Source: Pseudomonadota bacterium (GTDB lineage: Bacteria > Pseudomonadota > Alphaproteobacteria > Rhizobiales > Devosiaceae). Taken from it: a DNA stretch of 64,000 bases. This document shows positions 40,495 through 49,352 of this stretch, piece by piece (the first letter of the stretch is position 1; each line of letters begins with the position of its first letter). The position numbers were made by a program, and so were the translations under genes. The stretch spans positions 1 to 64,000 of the forward strand of contig JAEWBN010000005.1 in NCBI GenBank assembly GCA_023391095.1, given 5' to 3'. The notes under the pieces are model-generated. The model was not told the DNA's origin and made no database searches. It worked only from the letters and a program-made list of their open reading frames with translations.

Positions 40495-41691
40495 CTACGC
40501 CGCCGGCAGCGCCAGCCGATCATCCTGCACGCCGGGCAGCGGCAAGGCTCCGCTCGGCGTCTGCACGAACGCGCTCATGACACCACGCGCCGCCCGGCGC
40601 GCCAGCACCACATTCTGCTCGCTGAGATAGGCAAACGCTTCCTCGAGCGCATCGGGGATGAGCCCGTCATATTCGCCCACCAGTTCTTCTGTCAGCGCGG
40701 TCACCACATAATGGCGGGCTGCCAGGTCGTCGGAAACATCGGTGGTGCGCGCCAGCACGACGATACGCGCCAACAGCCGGCAGATGGCGGGATCGAGCCC
40801 GGTGCGCCCCAGAAGCGCATTGAGCGACGCCTTGCTGCCATTCGCCAGAAGCGAAAAGACCTTGTCCTGGCCCACATCGGCGAGCGCGGCGATGCAGCGG
40901 GAAAAGAACATCACATGCCCGCTGACCATGGCATGCAGCAGCAGCCTTGTGTTGATCTGTCCGGCCTTGACCAGTTGGTCGGCAAAGCCATCATCGGCCG
41001 GCACGGTTTCCCCGATTACCGAAACCGCCTTGTCGGTCCCATCCCGCAACAGCTTGTCGAGCCGGGACGGAATGATCGAACCCTTGACCAATCGGCAGCC
41101 ACGCAGGCTCTCGGAAACCTTGCGCACGAGCAGCAGCCGCGCCGTGGCCGGCAGGTCCCGCCGGGCAAGCATGGCGCCGCGCAGGCGTGCATCGTCGCCC
41201 TTCGCCATGGCCAGCGTCGAGAGCACATCGCCGGCCAGGGCGATGTCGTCGCGCTGTAACAGGCTCAGCGTAATATCGGGACAGTCCCGGCCGATCAGCA
41301 GTCCGGCAATCCTGCCGCTCAGCGGCTTGCGCTGGGAAATGGCAACCAGGGTCTGCAATTCGCCGGCCTTGGCCAGAGGCGCCAGGTCCGCATCGATCAG
41401 GATGGGAGAATATTGCAGCACGGCCCGCGCAATGATCGGGCTGTCATGCAACAGGGAAATGATGATGGGCCGCGGAGCCTCTTCGGAATGCAGCAGGCCA
41501 TAGGCCAGTGCCGCGCGAACCTTGACCGAGGAATCATCGAGGAAATTGATCAGCACCGCATAGAGCGCGGCATGCTCGTCGGCAGGTCCCGTGTGGGACA
41601 GATAGGCCCGGGCCGCCAGGTGGGCGGCGTGGCCGCGTTCGTCGCAATCGCTGGACTGACACAGATCCGCAAAAGCCTGGTACCCGATCAT
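40495..41691 (-). CDS. DUF2336 domain protein
   Basis: A 398-residue all-helical protein of the DUF2336 family, common in alphaproteobacteria and of unknown function; HEAT-like repeats are suggested by segments such as DSSVKVRAALAYGLLHSEE and DLPATARLLLVRKVSE. I chose the ATG at 41691 (MIGYQAFADLCQSSD) because GGAG lies eight bases upstream; an earlier in-frame start adds 11 residues. No signal peptide or span is seen. It stands alone on the minus strand, between cysD and the 44-residue peptide gene. Confidence 0.82.
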   Translation of the reverse strand: MIGYQAFADLCQSSDCDERGHAAHLAARAYLSHTGPADEHAALYAVLINFLDDSSVKVRAALAYGLLHSEEAPRPIIISLLHDSPIIARAVLQYSPILIDADLAPLAKAGELQTLVAISQRKPLSGRIAGLLIGRDCPDITLSLLQRDDIALAGDVLSTLAMAKGDDARLRGAMLARRDLPATARLLLVRKVSESLRGCRLVKGSIIPSRLDKLLRDGTDKAVSVIGETVPADDGFADQLVKAGQINTRLLLHAMVSGHVMFFSRCIAALADVGQDKVFSLLANGSKASLNALLGRTGLDPAICRLLARIVVLARTTDVSDDLAARHYVVTALTEELVGEYDGLIPDALEEAFAYLSEQNVVLARRAARGVMSAFVQTPSGALPLPGVQDDRLALPAA

Positions 41692-41792
41692 GCACACCAC
41701 TCCGCATGTTTGCGGAAGCGACACTATCGCGCAGTGCTTAAGGAACGGTTCACCATAAATGCAGCAGCCGTCCGGCGTCTGAAATTACGGAG

Positions 41793-41927
41793 TTAGCCGA
41801 TGAGGTAGGCGACGCCTTGCCACAGCCCGATGACGCCAACCCAGCAAGCCAGAGCCAGCCCGGTAATGACCAGTCCCCGCGGCACTTCGATGGCCACGTG
41901 TTCAAGGCCGTGAACCCTGTCCTGCAT
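41793..41927 (-). CDS. 44-residue single-span membrane peptide
   Basis: A short open frame with a strong ribosome-binding site (GGGAGG five bases before the ATG). The peptide starts MQDRVHGLEHVAIEVPRG, continues with one hydrophobic helix (LVITGLALACWVGVIGLW) and ends QGVAYLIG before TAA. The amphipathic N-terminus and a single span are typical of small inner-membrane regulators. No homologue is known to me. It lies 101 bases before the DUF2336 start on the same strand. Confidence 0.65.
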   Translation of the reverse strand: MQDRVHGLEHVAIEVPRGLVITGLALACWVGVIGLWQGVAYLIG

Positions 41928-42023
41928 GTAAGCCTCCCGTTGTCGTAACTGGCACGAGCCAAACGAGTAGACGCCAATTTTCTTAATGTTGTGCGCCCTG
42001 GAATGGTTCGCTTTTTATGAATC

Positions 42024-42836
42024 CTACCGGCTGTAAAGTTGAGTGAAAAATCCTGAGCCCTCAACGGCTTCGGACGGCTCATCCGGCACGGTCTTGAAGA
42101 GGCCGGTAAACGACATGTCATCTTGGGAAAACCGCGATGGCAGAGCCGGCTCGGCCTGCCGCGCCGAGGCAGCGGGCCCTGCGCCCTGCCCCGTCATCTG
42201 CTGCACCGCGAACCCGGCATTGGCCCCGCCCTCATGCTTGGCCACCAGCACCTGGTAGACCTGCCTGATGCTGCGGGCCTGCCCGTCGCGGTCGTAAAAG
42301 ATGGCCCTGTTGGCCGCCGCCTGCCGCGGGAAAAGATTGACCGCGATCTGGTCGGGATTCTCCAGCCCCGCCCGGAACATGCGCTCGGCCCCCTGCGCGC
42401 CCAGGAAATGGGCGATATAAAGCTCGCCCGCGCTCGGCATGCGCCCGAAGGCGGAGCGCAGATATTCGCCATTGGTTCTTGTGAACGCCGCGGCCATGTC
42501 GGCCGCGATCTGCGGGTCCTCGCGCAGCTTCAGGATCTGCGCCCGCACCTGCGGGTCGCGCACCACGAAGTCGCCATTGCCGTTGACCTCGATCTTGCTG
42601 GCGAAGTTCTCATAGCCAAGCCGCGGCCCGTGTTCCTTCATCACCTGCAGCCATGTCCCTTCCAGAAACTGGAACAGCCCCACGGCAGAGGAGGTGCTTG
42701 CCTTGGCCTGCGGGTTGAGGCTGCTTTCGCGGATCGCGGTCTGCAACAGATAGCCGAAGTCGACCCCGCTGCGGTCACCGGCGGCCGTCAGCGCATTGGC
42801 AAGACCCTGCGATATCGAGACTGGCTGAACGCCCAT
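42024..42836 (-). CDS. Lytic transglycosylase (SLT domain)
   Basis: A peptidoglycan-cleaving enzyme of the soluble lytic transglycosylase fold. It has 270 residues, without a recognisable signal peptide. The SLT domain is at the N-terminus: the catalytic Glu is in AIRESSLNPQAKA (Glu37), followed by SSAVGLFQFLEGTWL (near 49-63); ELYIAHFLGAQGAERMF is the third conserved block. The C-terminal about 70 residues are low complexity. Export may use the flagellar or another route, as in some rhizobial relatives. A CtrA-like box lies 54 bases upstream. Confidence 0.88.
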   Translation of the reverse strand: MGVQPVSISQGLANALTAAGDRSGVDFGYLLQTAIRESSLNPQAKASTSSAVGLFQFLEGTWLQVMKEHGPRLGYENFASKIEVNGNGDFVVRDPQVRAQILKLREDPQIAADMAAAFTRTNGEYLRSAFGRMPSAGELYIAHFLGAQGAERMFRAGLENPDQIAVNLFPRQAAANRAIFYDRDGQARSIRQVYQVLVAKHEGGANAGFAVQQMTGQGAGPAASARQAEPALPSRFSQDDMSFTGLFKTVPDEPSEAVEGSGFFTQLYSR

Positions 42837-42889
42837 TGGCGGATGTTCCGCAGTAGAATCACGTTACCGACGATAACACGCGATCAACG

Positions 42890-42904
42890 CTAACAGTCTG
42901 TTAA
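42890..42904 (-). promoter_or_regulatory. CtrA-like box upstream of the lytic transglycosylase
   Basis: On the minus strand TTAA-CAGACTG-TTAG differs by one base from TTAA-N7-TTAA. It lies 54 bases upstream of the transglycosylase ATG. Confidence 0.5.
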
Positions 42905-42912
42905 CTATAAGC

Positions 42913-43491
42913 CTATGGATGCCACTCTGTGACAACGTGAGCCAGCGTTGGACGCGGACGGTCTTCAATCGTCGCGCTGGGCGTCCCGATATGGACGAAA
43001 CCCACGATCTGCTCGCCGTCCCGCGCCCCGATCATGGCCGCCGCCTCGGCGTCGAACGCATACCAGCGCGTCACCCATGACGCCGCAAAACCCAGCGCAA
43101 ACGCCCCGTGCAGCAAGTTGAAAGCCACATTGCCCGCCGACAAAAGCTGTTCAATTTCAGGCACTTTCGGGTGATTCTGCGGAGACGAGATAACCACAAC
43201 GCTCAGCGGCGCCGGCAGGAACCGCCCCCGTTCGATCTCCAGTCCGGCCGCATCGAGACCCGGATTCCGCCGCGCCGCAATGTCGGCCAGCCGCTCGCCC
43301 ACTTCGCGCCGCGCATCCCCTTGGATAACCACCAGCCGCCAGGGGGTAATCTTGCCGTGATCGGGTACCCGCGTCGCGATCTGGAGCAGCGTTTCCAGCT
43401 CCTCGGCGTTCGGCCCCGGCTCCTGCAAAAACGCCATGCCCACCGAGCGGCGAGTGAGCAGATAATCGCGAAGCGCTTGATTTGCAGGCAT
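42913..43491 (-). CDS. Nitroreductase family protein (YdjA-like)
   Basis: A small FMN-dependent NAD(P)H oxidoreductase; substrate unknown. It has 192 residues from the ATG at 43491, with GGAGAG upstream. The FMN-binding start LLTRRSVGMAFLQEPGPN (near residues 10-27), RVPDHGKITPWRLVVIQG (near 40-57) and the C-terminal FVHIGTPSATIEDRPRP match YdjA-type nitroreductases. It is divergent from the exported protein at 43686, and its stop is near the CtrA-like box of the next gene. Confidence 0.9.
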   Translation of the reverse strand: MPANQALRDYLLTRRSVGMAFLQEPGPNAEELETLLQIATRVPDHGKITPWRLVVIQGDARREVGERLADIAARRNPGLDAAGLEIERGRFLPAPLSVVVISSPQNHPKVPEIEQLLSAGNVAFNLLHGAFALGFAASWVTRWYAFDAEAAAMIGARDGEQIVGFVHIGTPSATIEDRPRPTLAHVVTEWHP

Positions 43492-43685
43492 TTTTCTCTC
43501 CGAATACGCGACGTCAGATAGCCTGCTTCCGCCAGCAAAGCCAAGCTGCACCCCTTAAAAAAGCGGCTTCCCGACCTCTGAGCGGTTCCAAAACCCCCGC
43601 GACTATGACACAGCTTTTGCAAATTTCTGGCCTATTGGGCAGCCTTTAGCCGGCTGCACCCTGCCTCGACCTACTGGAGTCCTTC

Positions 43686-44651
43686 ATGCGTTTGGCACCA
43701 CTCCTGGCGCTTCCGATGGCCCTGACATGCCTTGCCGGCCCGCTCCCGCTAGTGACCTCGGCAATCGCCCAGGAAGAAACAGTCGAGATCCCCCTGCCCC
43801 GTCCGCGTCCTGATCGGTCCGCCACCGAAACCGCGGCTCCGGCCGCTGAGCCCACTGCGGCAACGGAAGCCATAGCCGCGCTCGCCGACGTGCCCCAGCC
43901 GGTCGCGCTTGCAGCCCGCATTACCGAAGACGGCACGCCAATCCCGGAAGGCCTGGTTTGGCGCGTGTTTGAGAGCACCCCCGACGCCAATGGCGAAATG
44001 GCCCTGGTCGCCAAATCCGAACAGGCCTCCCCCCGGCTCGAAATCCGACCCGGCAAATACATGGTCCATGTGGCCTATGGGCAGGCCCAGGTCAGCGAAG
44101 AGCTGTCTGTCGTGCCGGGCGAAAATACCCTCGACATCGTCCTCAATGCCGGAGCCCTGCGCCTCAACTCGGCGGTCAAAGGCGACATCGCCATCTCCCC
44201 CGCCCTGCTGACCTACGAGATTTTCACCTCCGGTCAGGACACGCCGCGCGCCATGGTCATGGATGGCCTGACCCCTAACACCGTCGTGACGCTCAACGCC
44301 GGCACTTACGAGATCGTCTCCCATTTCGGCTCTGTCAACGCGACGGTGCGAGCCGACCTCAAGGTCGAGCCGGGCCAGCTCACGGATGCCACGCTTTACC
44401 ACCAAGCCGGCCAGGTATCCTTCCGCCTCGTCTCCGAAGCCGGCGGAGAGGCCATTGCCGACGTGGAATGGACCGTCCAGACCGAGGACGGCACCGTGCT
44501 TTTCAGTGAGCGCAGCGCCTTTCCGTCGACTGTGCTGGCCGAAGGCGAGTACCTTCTTCTCGCCAAGTTGGGCCAGCAGGTCTTCAACCGCGAAATCCAG
44601 ATCCAGGCCGGAAGCCCGCGCGAGATCGAAGTGCTGTCGAGCGCCTTCTGA
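43686..44651 (+). CDS. Exported protein of unknown function (321 residues)
   Basis: The first about 28 residues form a signal peptide (MRLAPLLALPMALTCLAGPL, cut after AIA). A Pro/Arg stretch (EIPLPRPRPD) and an Ala/Glu-rich linker follow. From about residue 80 on, the protein is beta-rich with repeated units of the type PEGLVWRVFES, PGKYMVHVAYG, NAGTYEIVSHFG and EGEYLLLAKLG, resembling carboxypeptidase-regulatory-like or PEGA-type sandwich repeats. This suggests a periplasmic or surface structural role. I do not assign a named family. ATG at 43686 with CTGGAG upstream. Confidence 0.75.
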   Translation: MRLAPLLALPMALTCLAGPLPLVTSAIAQEETVEIPLPRPRPDRSATETAAPAAEPTAATEAIAALADVPQPVALAARITEDGTPIPEGLVWRVFESTPDANGEMALVAKSEQASPRLEIRPGKYMVHVAYGQAQVSEELSVVPGENTLDIVLNAGALRLNSAVKGDIAISPALLTYEIFTSGQDTPRAMVMDGLTPNTVVTLNAGTYEIVSHFGSVNATVRADLKVEPGQLTDATLYHQAGQVSFRLVSEAGGEAIADVEWTVQTEDGTVLFSERSAFPSTVLAEGEYLLLAKLGQQVFNREIQIQAGSPREIEVLSSAF

Positions 44652-44767
44652 CCTCGCAGAGGTTTCCGGGCTTCACCCGGCAATTGCCCCTTTCCCCGCG
44701 TCGGGCTAATTTCAGGTCCCGAAAATGGCGGCTGTGCGCAGGCCGGCCGGGAAAAAGGGAGAGTTCC

Positions 44768-46555
44768 ATGTCGATTGGTCCAGCCGTAGCCCGGCGCCTG
44801 TCAGCGCTCGCCGCCGCATGCCTTATCAGCGTTGCCGTGCCCTCTACTGCCTTGGTCGCCAAGGAGAAGATCAAGGGCGGCGCCAAACCGGCCGACACCG
44901 TCGCGGCGTCCTATGATATTTCAATACCGACCATTGATGCGACAGGCTCCAATGTCTCCGAGGACGTGCTTCGTGACATCCTGAGCGGCAATCTCGCGCC
45001 GCATGCTGAAGCTCTGGCCAACCTCAAGGCTGCCGGCATCACGGTGCCGGAGATCACCATCACGCTCTCGGGGATCGAGGACGACGAACCCTACTCTGCC
45101 GACATCATCATTTCCGACCTCGAACTAGCTGATATCGCTGACGGCGTGGCCGATGCCGTCACTGTTGGCAGCGTGACGATGGCAGCCGACGACGCGCGCT
45201 TCTCCTTTGGGGAGATGTCCGCGAACAACTTCAATATAAGCGGCATGCTCGGCGTCTATGGACTGGTCGATTCCGGCGTGACCGGCATGCAGACGATCTA
45301 CACCGATTTTGTCTCCACCGGCGGGACACTGGACGCCGAGGACGTTACCTGCACCATTGGCGGCGTCGCGGGTGCCGAGTTCAAGGCACGCCCACTACGT
45401 ACCTCGTTCGCCGAAATCGTCGCGCTCGCCGAAGTGGCCAACGACGATCCCGACGAGGTTGATCCGGCCATGCTCGGATCGATCCTGCGCCTGTACGCGG
45501 ACATCTTTACCGCCTTCGAGACCTCGGAAGTGACTTTCGACGGCATGGTTTGTTCCGGCCTCGACGAAGAAGACCGCCCGGTGTCCTTTGAAATTGCCGG
45601 CATGGTCATGGGCGGCATGGCGCCTGGCATTTACCCCTCTCTCACCGTCGAAGGGTTCAACCTCGAGGTGGAAGGCGATGGCTTTGCGTCCCTCGACAGC
45701 TTCACCTTCAAGCCCATGGACCTCAGCGGTCCGATCGCCGTTCTGGAAGCGGCACCGGAACAGGTTGACGATGCCTGGATCGAGGCAAACGCCCGCGCAC
45801 TCGTTCCGGCCATGGAAGGCCTGTCTTTCGCCGGCTTCGACATGGACGTTGCGGACCCCGAGGATTCTGACGCACGGGTCAAGGCGAGTATCGGCAATTT
45901 CGATCTCAGTCTGGCCAGCTACCTCAATGGCATTTCCACCGAGATCGACATGTCGGCTCAAAACATCCGTGCCGACCTGCCCGAGGACAGCGGCGACGAA
46001 AGTCTCGAGCAACTGCGTGCCCTTGGCATAACCTCGATCGACGCTGGTTTCCGCTTCGCCGCCGCTTGGAACGAGGCGAGCGAGACCATCGAGGTCGAGG
46101 AAGTGTCGATGTCCGGCGTCGACCTTGCCGGATTTGTCCTGGCGGGACAGATCACGAATGCGACTGCCGACCTTTTTGCGCTGGACACGGATACCGCTCT
46201 GGCCGCCGGCCTTGGCCTTGCAGTCAAGTCGCTGGACCTCTCGGTGACCGATAACGGCCTGTCAGAGATCATCCTGTCCATGGTTGCCGCAGAGCAGGGC
46301 GGCGACCCGGCCAGCCTTCGCGCCGTGTTTGCCGGGCTGGCGCAGGGCACCGTGATCGGCTTCATGAGCGATGTGGCTGACGCGGCCAAGCTGGGCGAAG
46401 CCGTAAACCTCTTCGTCAGCGGCAAGGCCCAGAGCCTGCGCATCGGCATCGAGGCCAAGGAAGAGCCTGGCATCGGGCTCACCGATTTCATGGAGGCCGA
46501 GGACGATCCCGCCGCCCTCCTGAGCAAGGTGAATGTCAGCGCCGAGGCAAAATGA
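44768..46555 (+). CDS. Large exported protein of unknown function (595 residues)
   Basis: The ATG at 44768 has GGGAGAG six bases upstream. A signal peptide (MSIGPAVARRLSALAAACLI, cut near residue 31) leads into a strongly acidic protein with few Cys (two, near residues 197 and 260) and long alternating strands (SVTMAADDARFSFGEMSANN, EVSMSGVDLAGFVLAGQITN). The pattern suggests a periplasmic beta-rich protein, perhaps a scaffold or lipid-transfer-like fold. No catalytic motif is seen. It is 116 bases downstream of the other exported protein and ends in an intrinsic terminator, so they may form a unit. Confidence 0.75.
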   Translation: MSIGPAVARRLSALAAACLISVAVPSTALVAKEKIKGGAKPADTVAASYDISIPTIDATGSNVSEDVLRDILSGNLAPHAEALANLKAAGITVPEITITLSGIEDDEPYSADIIISDLELADIADGVADAVTVGSVTMAADDARFSFGEMSANNFNISGMLGVYGLVDSGVTGMQTIYTDFVSTGGTLDAEDVTCTIGGVAGAEFKARPLRTSFAEIVALAEVANDDPDEVDPAMLGSILRLYADIFTAFETSEVTFDGMVCSGLDEEDRPVSFEIAGMVMGGMAPGIYPSLTVEGFNLEVEGDGFASLDSFTFKPMDLSGPIAVLEAAPEQVDDAWIEANARALVPAMEGLSFAGFDMDVADPEDSDARVKASIGNFDLSLASYLNGISTEIDMSAQNIRADLPEDSGDESLEQLRALGITSIDAGFRFAAAWNEASETIEVEEVSMSGVDLAGFVLAGQITNATADLFALDTDTALAAGLGLAVKSLDLSVTDNGLSEIILSMVAAEQGGDPASLRAVFAGLAQGTVIGFMSDVADAAKLGEAVNLFVSGKAQSLRIGIEAKEEPGIGLTDFMEAEDDPAALLSKVNVSAEAK

Positions 46556-46560
46556 TCCAG

Positions 46561-46583
46561 AGGCCGCCGAAAGGCGGCCTTTT
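46561..46583 (+). terminator. Intrinsic terminator after the 595-residue protein
   Basis: AGGCCGCC (46561-46568), GAAA tetraloop, GGCGGCCT (46573-46580) and TTTT. It begins six bases after the stop. Confidence 0.9.
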
Positions 46584-46611
46584 CATTGCTGCCATCATAA
46601 GCAGTGCCCGC

Positions 46612-47043
46612 TCATTGATCGCCAGTCGGCGTGCCGCGCAGTTTCTTGACGTCCGAGCGGATCGCCTTCCCGGCGAGCCTGCGGCGCTTTGAGGCCAAGG
46701 TTGGTCGCGTCGCGATGCGTGGCTTGGGCGGATAGGCGCCTTCCCGGATCAAGGCGACCAGCCGCGCCAGCGCCTCGGCCCTGTTGAGCGGCTGGTCACG
46801 GTGCGAGTTGGACGTGATGACGACGACGCCGTGCTTGGTCAGGCGACTGCCCGCGAGGCCGGCAACCCGGCGCTTGACCGGCTCGGGCAGGCTCGGCGAA
46901 TTGAGAAGATCGAAGCGCAGTTGCACCGCGCTCGCCACCTTGTTCACGTTCTGCCCGCCCGGCCCCGAGCCGCGCACAAACGTCTCCTCGATCTCGGCCG
47001 GATCGAGGGAAATGGAGCGGGTGATAACAATGGGATCGGCCAT
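46612..47043 (-). CDS. arfB: Alternative ribosome-rescue factor / peptidyl-tRNA hydrolase ArfB
   Basis: ArfB enters the empty mRNA channel of stalled ribosomes and hydrolyses peptidyl-tRNA. It has 143 residues. The catalytic GGQ is in RGSGPGGQNVNKVASAVQLR (Gly-Gly-Gln at residues 29-31); the C-terminal basic tail (RPTLASKRRRLAGKAIRS) that binds the mRNA channel is present. The lack of an RF1/RF2 codon-recognition domain confirms ArfB. It is last in a minus-strand run from the iscU-like gene through thrS, 22 bases after the small protein gene. Confidence 0.94.
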   Translation of the reverse strand: MADPIVITRSISLDPAEIEETFVRGSGPGGQNVNKVASAVQLRFDLLNSPSLPEPVKRRVAGLAGSRLTKHGVVVITSNSHRDQPLNRAEALARLVALIREGAYPPKPRIATRPTLASKRRRLAGKAIRSDVKKLRGTPTGDQ

Positions 47044-47065
47044 CTGTCTCCCGCTCCCTGCTCAG

Positions 47066-47290
47066 CTAGCGCTTCCACCGTCCGGTGAAATAGACTTCCT
47101 CGTCGTGGATGATGCGGCCCTTTTCGGTCGTCCGGAACTTGCCCGGCTCGACCTCTTCGACCCACTTCTTTTTCAGCATGCCGGCGAAGGTCTTTTCGCC
47201 GATATCCTTGAAATCGTCAGGGCCGAGCACCTTGTCTTCTCCCATATGGAAGAGGGCTTTCATCTCCCGGTTGGATGGACGCTGCGGCAT
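47066..47290 (-). CDS. Small winged-helix-like protein coupled to thrS
   Basis: A 74-residue protein of unknown function, whose ATG overlaps the thrS stop (ATGA), indicating translational coupling. The sequence (MPQRPSNREMKALFHMGEDK, then a helix, then FAGMLKKKWVEEVEPGKFRT and TTEKGRII) has the helix-helix-wing appearance of a compact winged-helix fold. It may be a nucleic-acid-binding protein, but this is inference from shape. It is 22 bases upstream of arfB. Confidence 0.7.
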   Translation of the reverse strand: MPQRPSNREMKALFHMGEDKVLGPDDFKDIGEKTFAGMLKKKWVEEVEPGKFRTTEKGRIIHDEEVYFTGRWKR

Positions 47291-49257
47291 CAGGCAGCCT
47301 TCTCGGCCTTTGCCCGCAGATCGGGCGGGGTCGCCTCCGCGATCAGCGAAACAAGGGCATCCATGAAGGGCACGACCTGCTGGCCTTCGGTGCCGAGACG
47401 ACGCACGGACACATTGCCCTCTTCGGCCTCGCGACGACCTACCACGAACAGCAGCGGCACCTTGGCCACCGAGTGCTCGCGCACCTTGTAGTTGATCTTC
47501 TCGTTGCGTGTGTCGATCTCGGCGCGGATGCCGGCCTCGCGGAGCTGGCGCACCAGCTTCTCGGCATATTCATCCGCTTCCGAAACGATGGTGGTCACCA
47601 CGACCTGCGTCGGCGCCAGCCACATCGGCAGCTTGCCCGAGCTGTTCTCGATCAGGATGCCGATGAAACGCTCGAAGCTGCCCAGTACCGCACGGTGGAG
47701 CATGATGGGGCGATGCTTGGCACCATCAGCGCCCACATATTCGGCGTCCAGACGCTCCGGCAGGTTCGGGTCGACCTGCAGCGTACCGCACTGCCAGTCG
47801 CGGCCGATGGCGTCGGTCAGCACGAATTCGAGCTTCGGACCATAAAAGGCCCCCTCGCCCGGAAACACCGTATAGTCGTGACCTGCAGCCTTGCAGGCAT
47901 TGCCGAGCGCGGCTTCCGCACGATCCCAGCTCTCTTCCGAGCCGATGCGCTTCTCGGGGCGGGTGGACAGCTTGATGCGCCATCCTTCAAAGCCCAGATC
48001 GGCATAGACGCTCGCCAGAAGATCGATGAACTTCTTGGTTTCGGCTTCGATCTGGTCTTCCGTGCAGAAAATATGCGCGTCATCCTGGGTAAAGCCACGC
48101 ACGCGCATGATGCCGTGCAGAGCGCCCGAGGGCTCATAGCGGTTGCAGGAACCGAATTCGGCCATGCGCAGCGGCAGATCGCGGTAAGACTTGAGACCGT
48201 GGTTGAACACCTGCACGTGGCAGGGGCAATTCATCGGCTTGAGCGCGTTGATGGCCTTGGTCTTGGCATGCTCCTCGTCCACTTCGACGATGAACATGTT
48301 CTCCTGGTAGTTGTCCCAGTGACCGGACTGCTCCCAGAGCTTGCGGCTGACCACCTGCGGGGTGTTCACCTCGACATAGCCGTCGGCGCGCTGCTTGCGG
48401 CGCATATAGTCCTGAAGCGCGACATAGATGCTCCAGCCCTTGGGATGCCAGAAAACCTGACCCGGCGCTTCTTCCTGCATATGGAACAGGTCCATCTCGC
48501 GCCCAAGCTTGCGGTGGTCGCGCTTCTCGGCCTCTTCCACCATGAGGAGATAGGCGTCGAGCTCTTCCTTGGTGGCGAAAGCCGTGCCGTAGATGCGCGA
48601 CAGCACTTCCCGATTGCTGTCACCACGCCAGTAGGCGCCCGCCACCTTGGTCAGCTTGAAAGCCTGGCCAACATCCTTGACCGAGCGCATATGCGGGCCA
48701 CGGCAGAGGTCGATCCACTGACCCTGCTTGTACATCTTGAGCGACTGATCGGCCGGAATCGCGTCGACCAGCTCGACCTTGAAGTGCTCGCCCTTGGCGC
48801 GGAAGAAATCCTTGGCCTGGTCGCGGGTCCAGATTTCCTTGGTAAAGGCAGCGCCGCGCTCGATGATCTCGCTCATCTTCTTTTCGATGACGCGCAGCTC
48901 ATCCTCGGTAAAGGGCCCCTCTTCCCGATAAAAGTCGTAGTAGAAGCCGTTCTCGATCACCGGACCAATGGTCACCTGCGTCTGCGGCCAGAGTTCCTGC
49001 ACCGCCTCTGCCAGCACGTGTGCAGCGTCGTGCCGGATCAGCTCCAACACGTCCTTGCTGCCATTGTCGCGCGTGACGAATTCGATAGTGCCATCGGCTT
49101 CAAGCGCATCCGACAGATCGGACAGCACGCCATTCCACTTCATGGCGACCGTCTTCTTGGCCAGGCTCTTGGAGATTCCCTCGACCACGGTGGTGCCGGT
49201 GGTGCCGCGCGGGAACTCGCGAGATGCACCATCGGGGAACGTCACCTTGATCGACAT
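47290..49257 (-). CDS. thrS: Threonine--tRNA ligase
   Basis: The class II synthetase that charges tRNA-Thr. It has 655 residues from the ATG at 49257 (MSIKVTFPDGASREFPRGTT), with GGAG seven bases upstream. The TGS domain (1-62), the editing domain (RHDAAHVLAEAVQELWPQTQ), and the catalytic core with the zinc Cys in KPMNCPCHVQVFNHG and motif 3 are present, as is the C-terminal anticodon-binding domain (LAPTQVVVTTIVSEADEYAE). Its neighbours iscU-like, yidD and GFA lie upstream on the same strand. Confidence 0.97.
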   Translation of the reverse strand: MSIKVTFPDGASREFPRGTTGTTVVEGISKSLAKKTVAMKWNGVLSDLSDALEADGTIEFVTRDNGSKDVLELIRHDAAHVLAEAVQELWPQTQVTIGPVIENGFYYDFYREEGPFTEDELRVIEKKMSEIIERGAAFTKEIWTRDQAKDFFRAKGEHFKVELVDAIPADQSLKMYKQGQWIDLCRGPHMRSVKDVGQAFKLTKVAGAYWRGDSNREVLSRIYGTAFATKEELDAYLLMVEEAEKRDHRKLGREMDLFHMQEEAPGQVFWHPKGWSIYVALQDYMRRKQRADGYVEVNTPQVVSRKLWEQSGHWDNYQENMFIVEVDEEHAKTKAINALKPMNCPCHVQVFNHGLKSYRDLPLRMAEFGSCNRYEPSGALHGIMRVRGFTQDDAHIFCTEDQIEAETKKFIDLLASVYADLGFEGWRIKLSTRPEKRIGSEESWDRAEAALGNACKAAGHDYTVFPGEGAFYGPKLEFVLTDAIGRDWQCGTLQVDPNLPERLDAEYVGADGAKHRPIMLHRAVLGSFERFIGILIENSSGKLPMWLAPTQVVVTTIVSEADEYAEKLVRQLREAGIRAEIDTRNEKINYKVREHSVAKVPLLFVVGRREAEEGNVSVRRLGTEGQQVVPFMDALVSLIAEATPPDLRAKAEKAA

Positions 49258-49352
49258 TTTGGAACTCCGGAATTTGCTCGTCTCGCCGGCCATTCCGGCA
49301 AGAGCGGACGAATTAGCACGAATGACGCGGATTTCCAGCTTTTACTTGCCGC

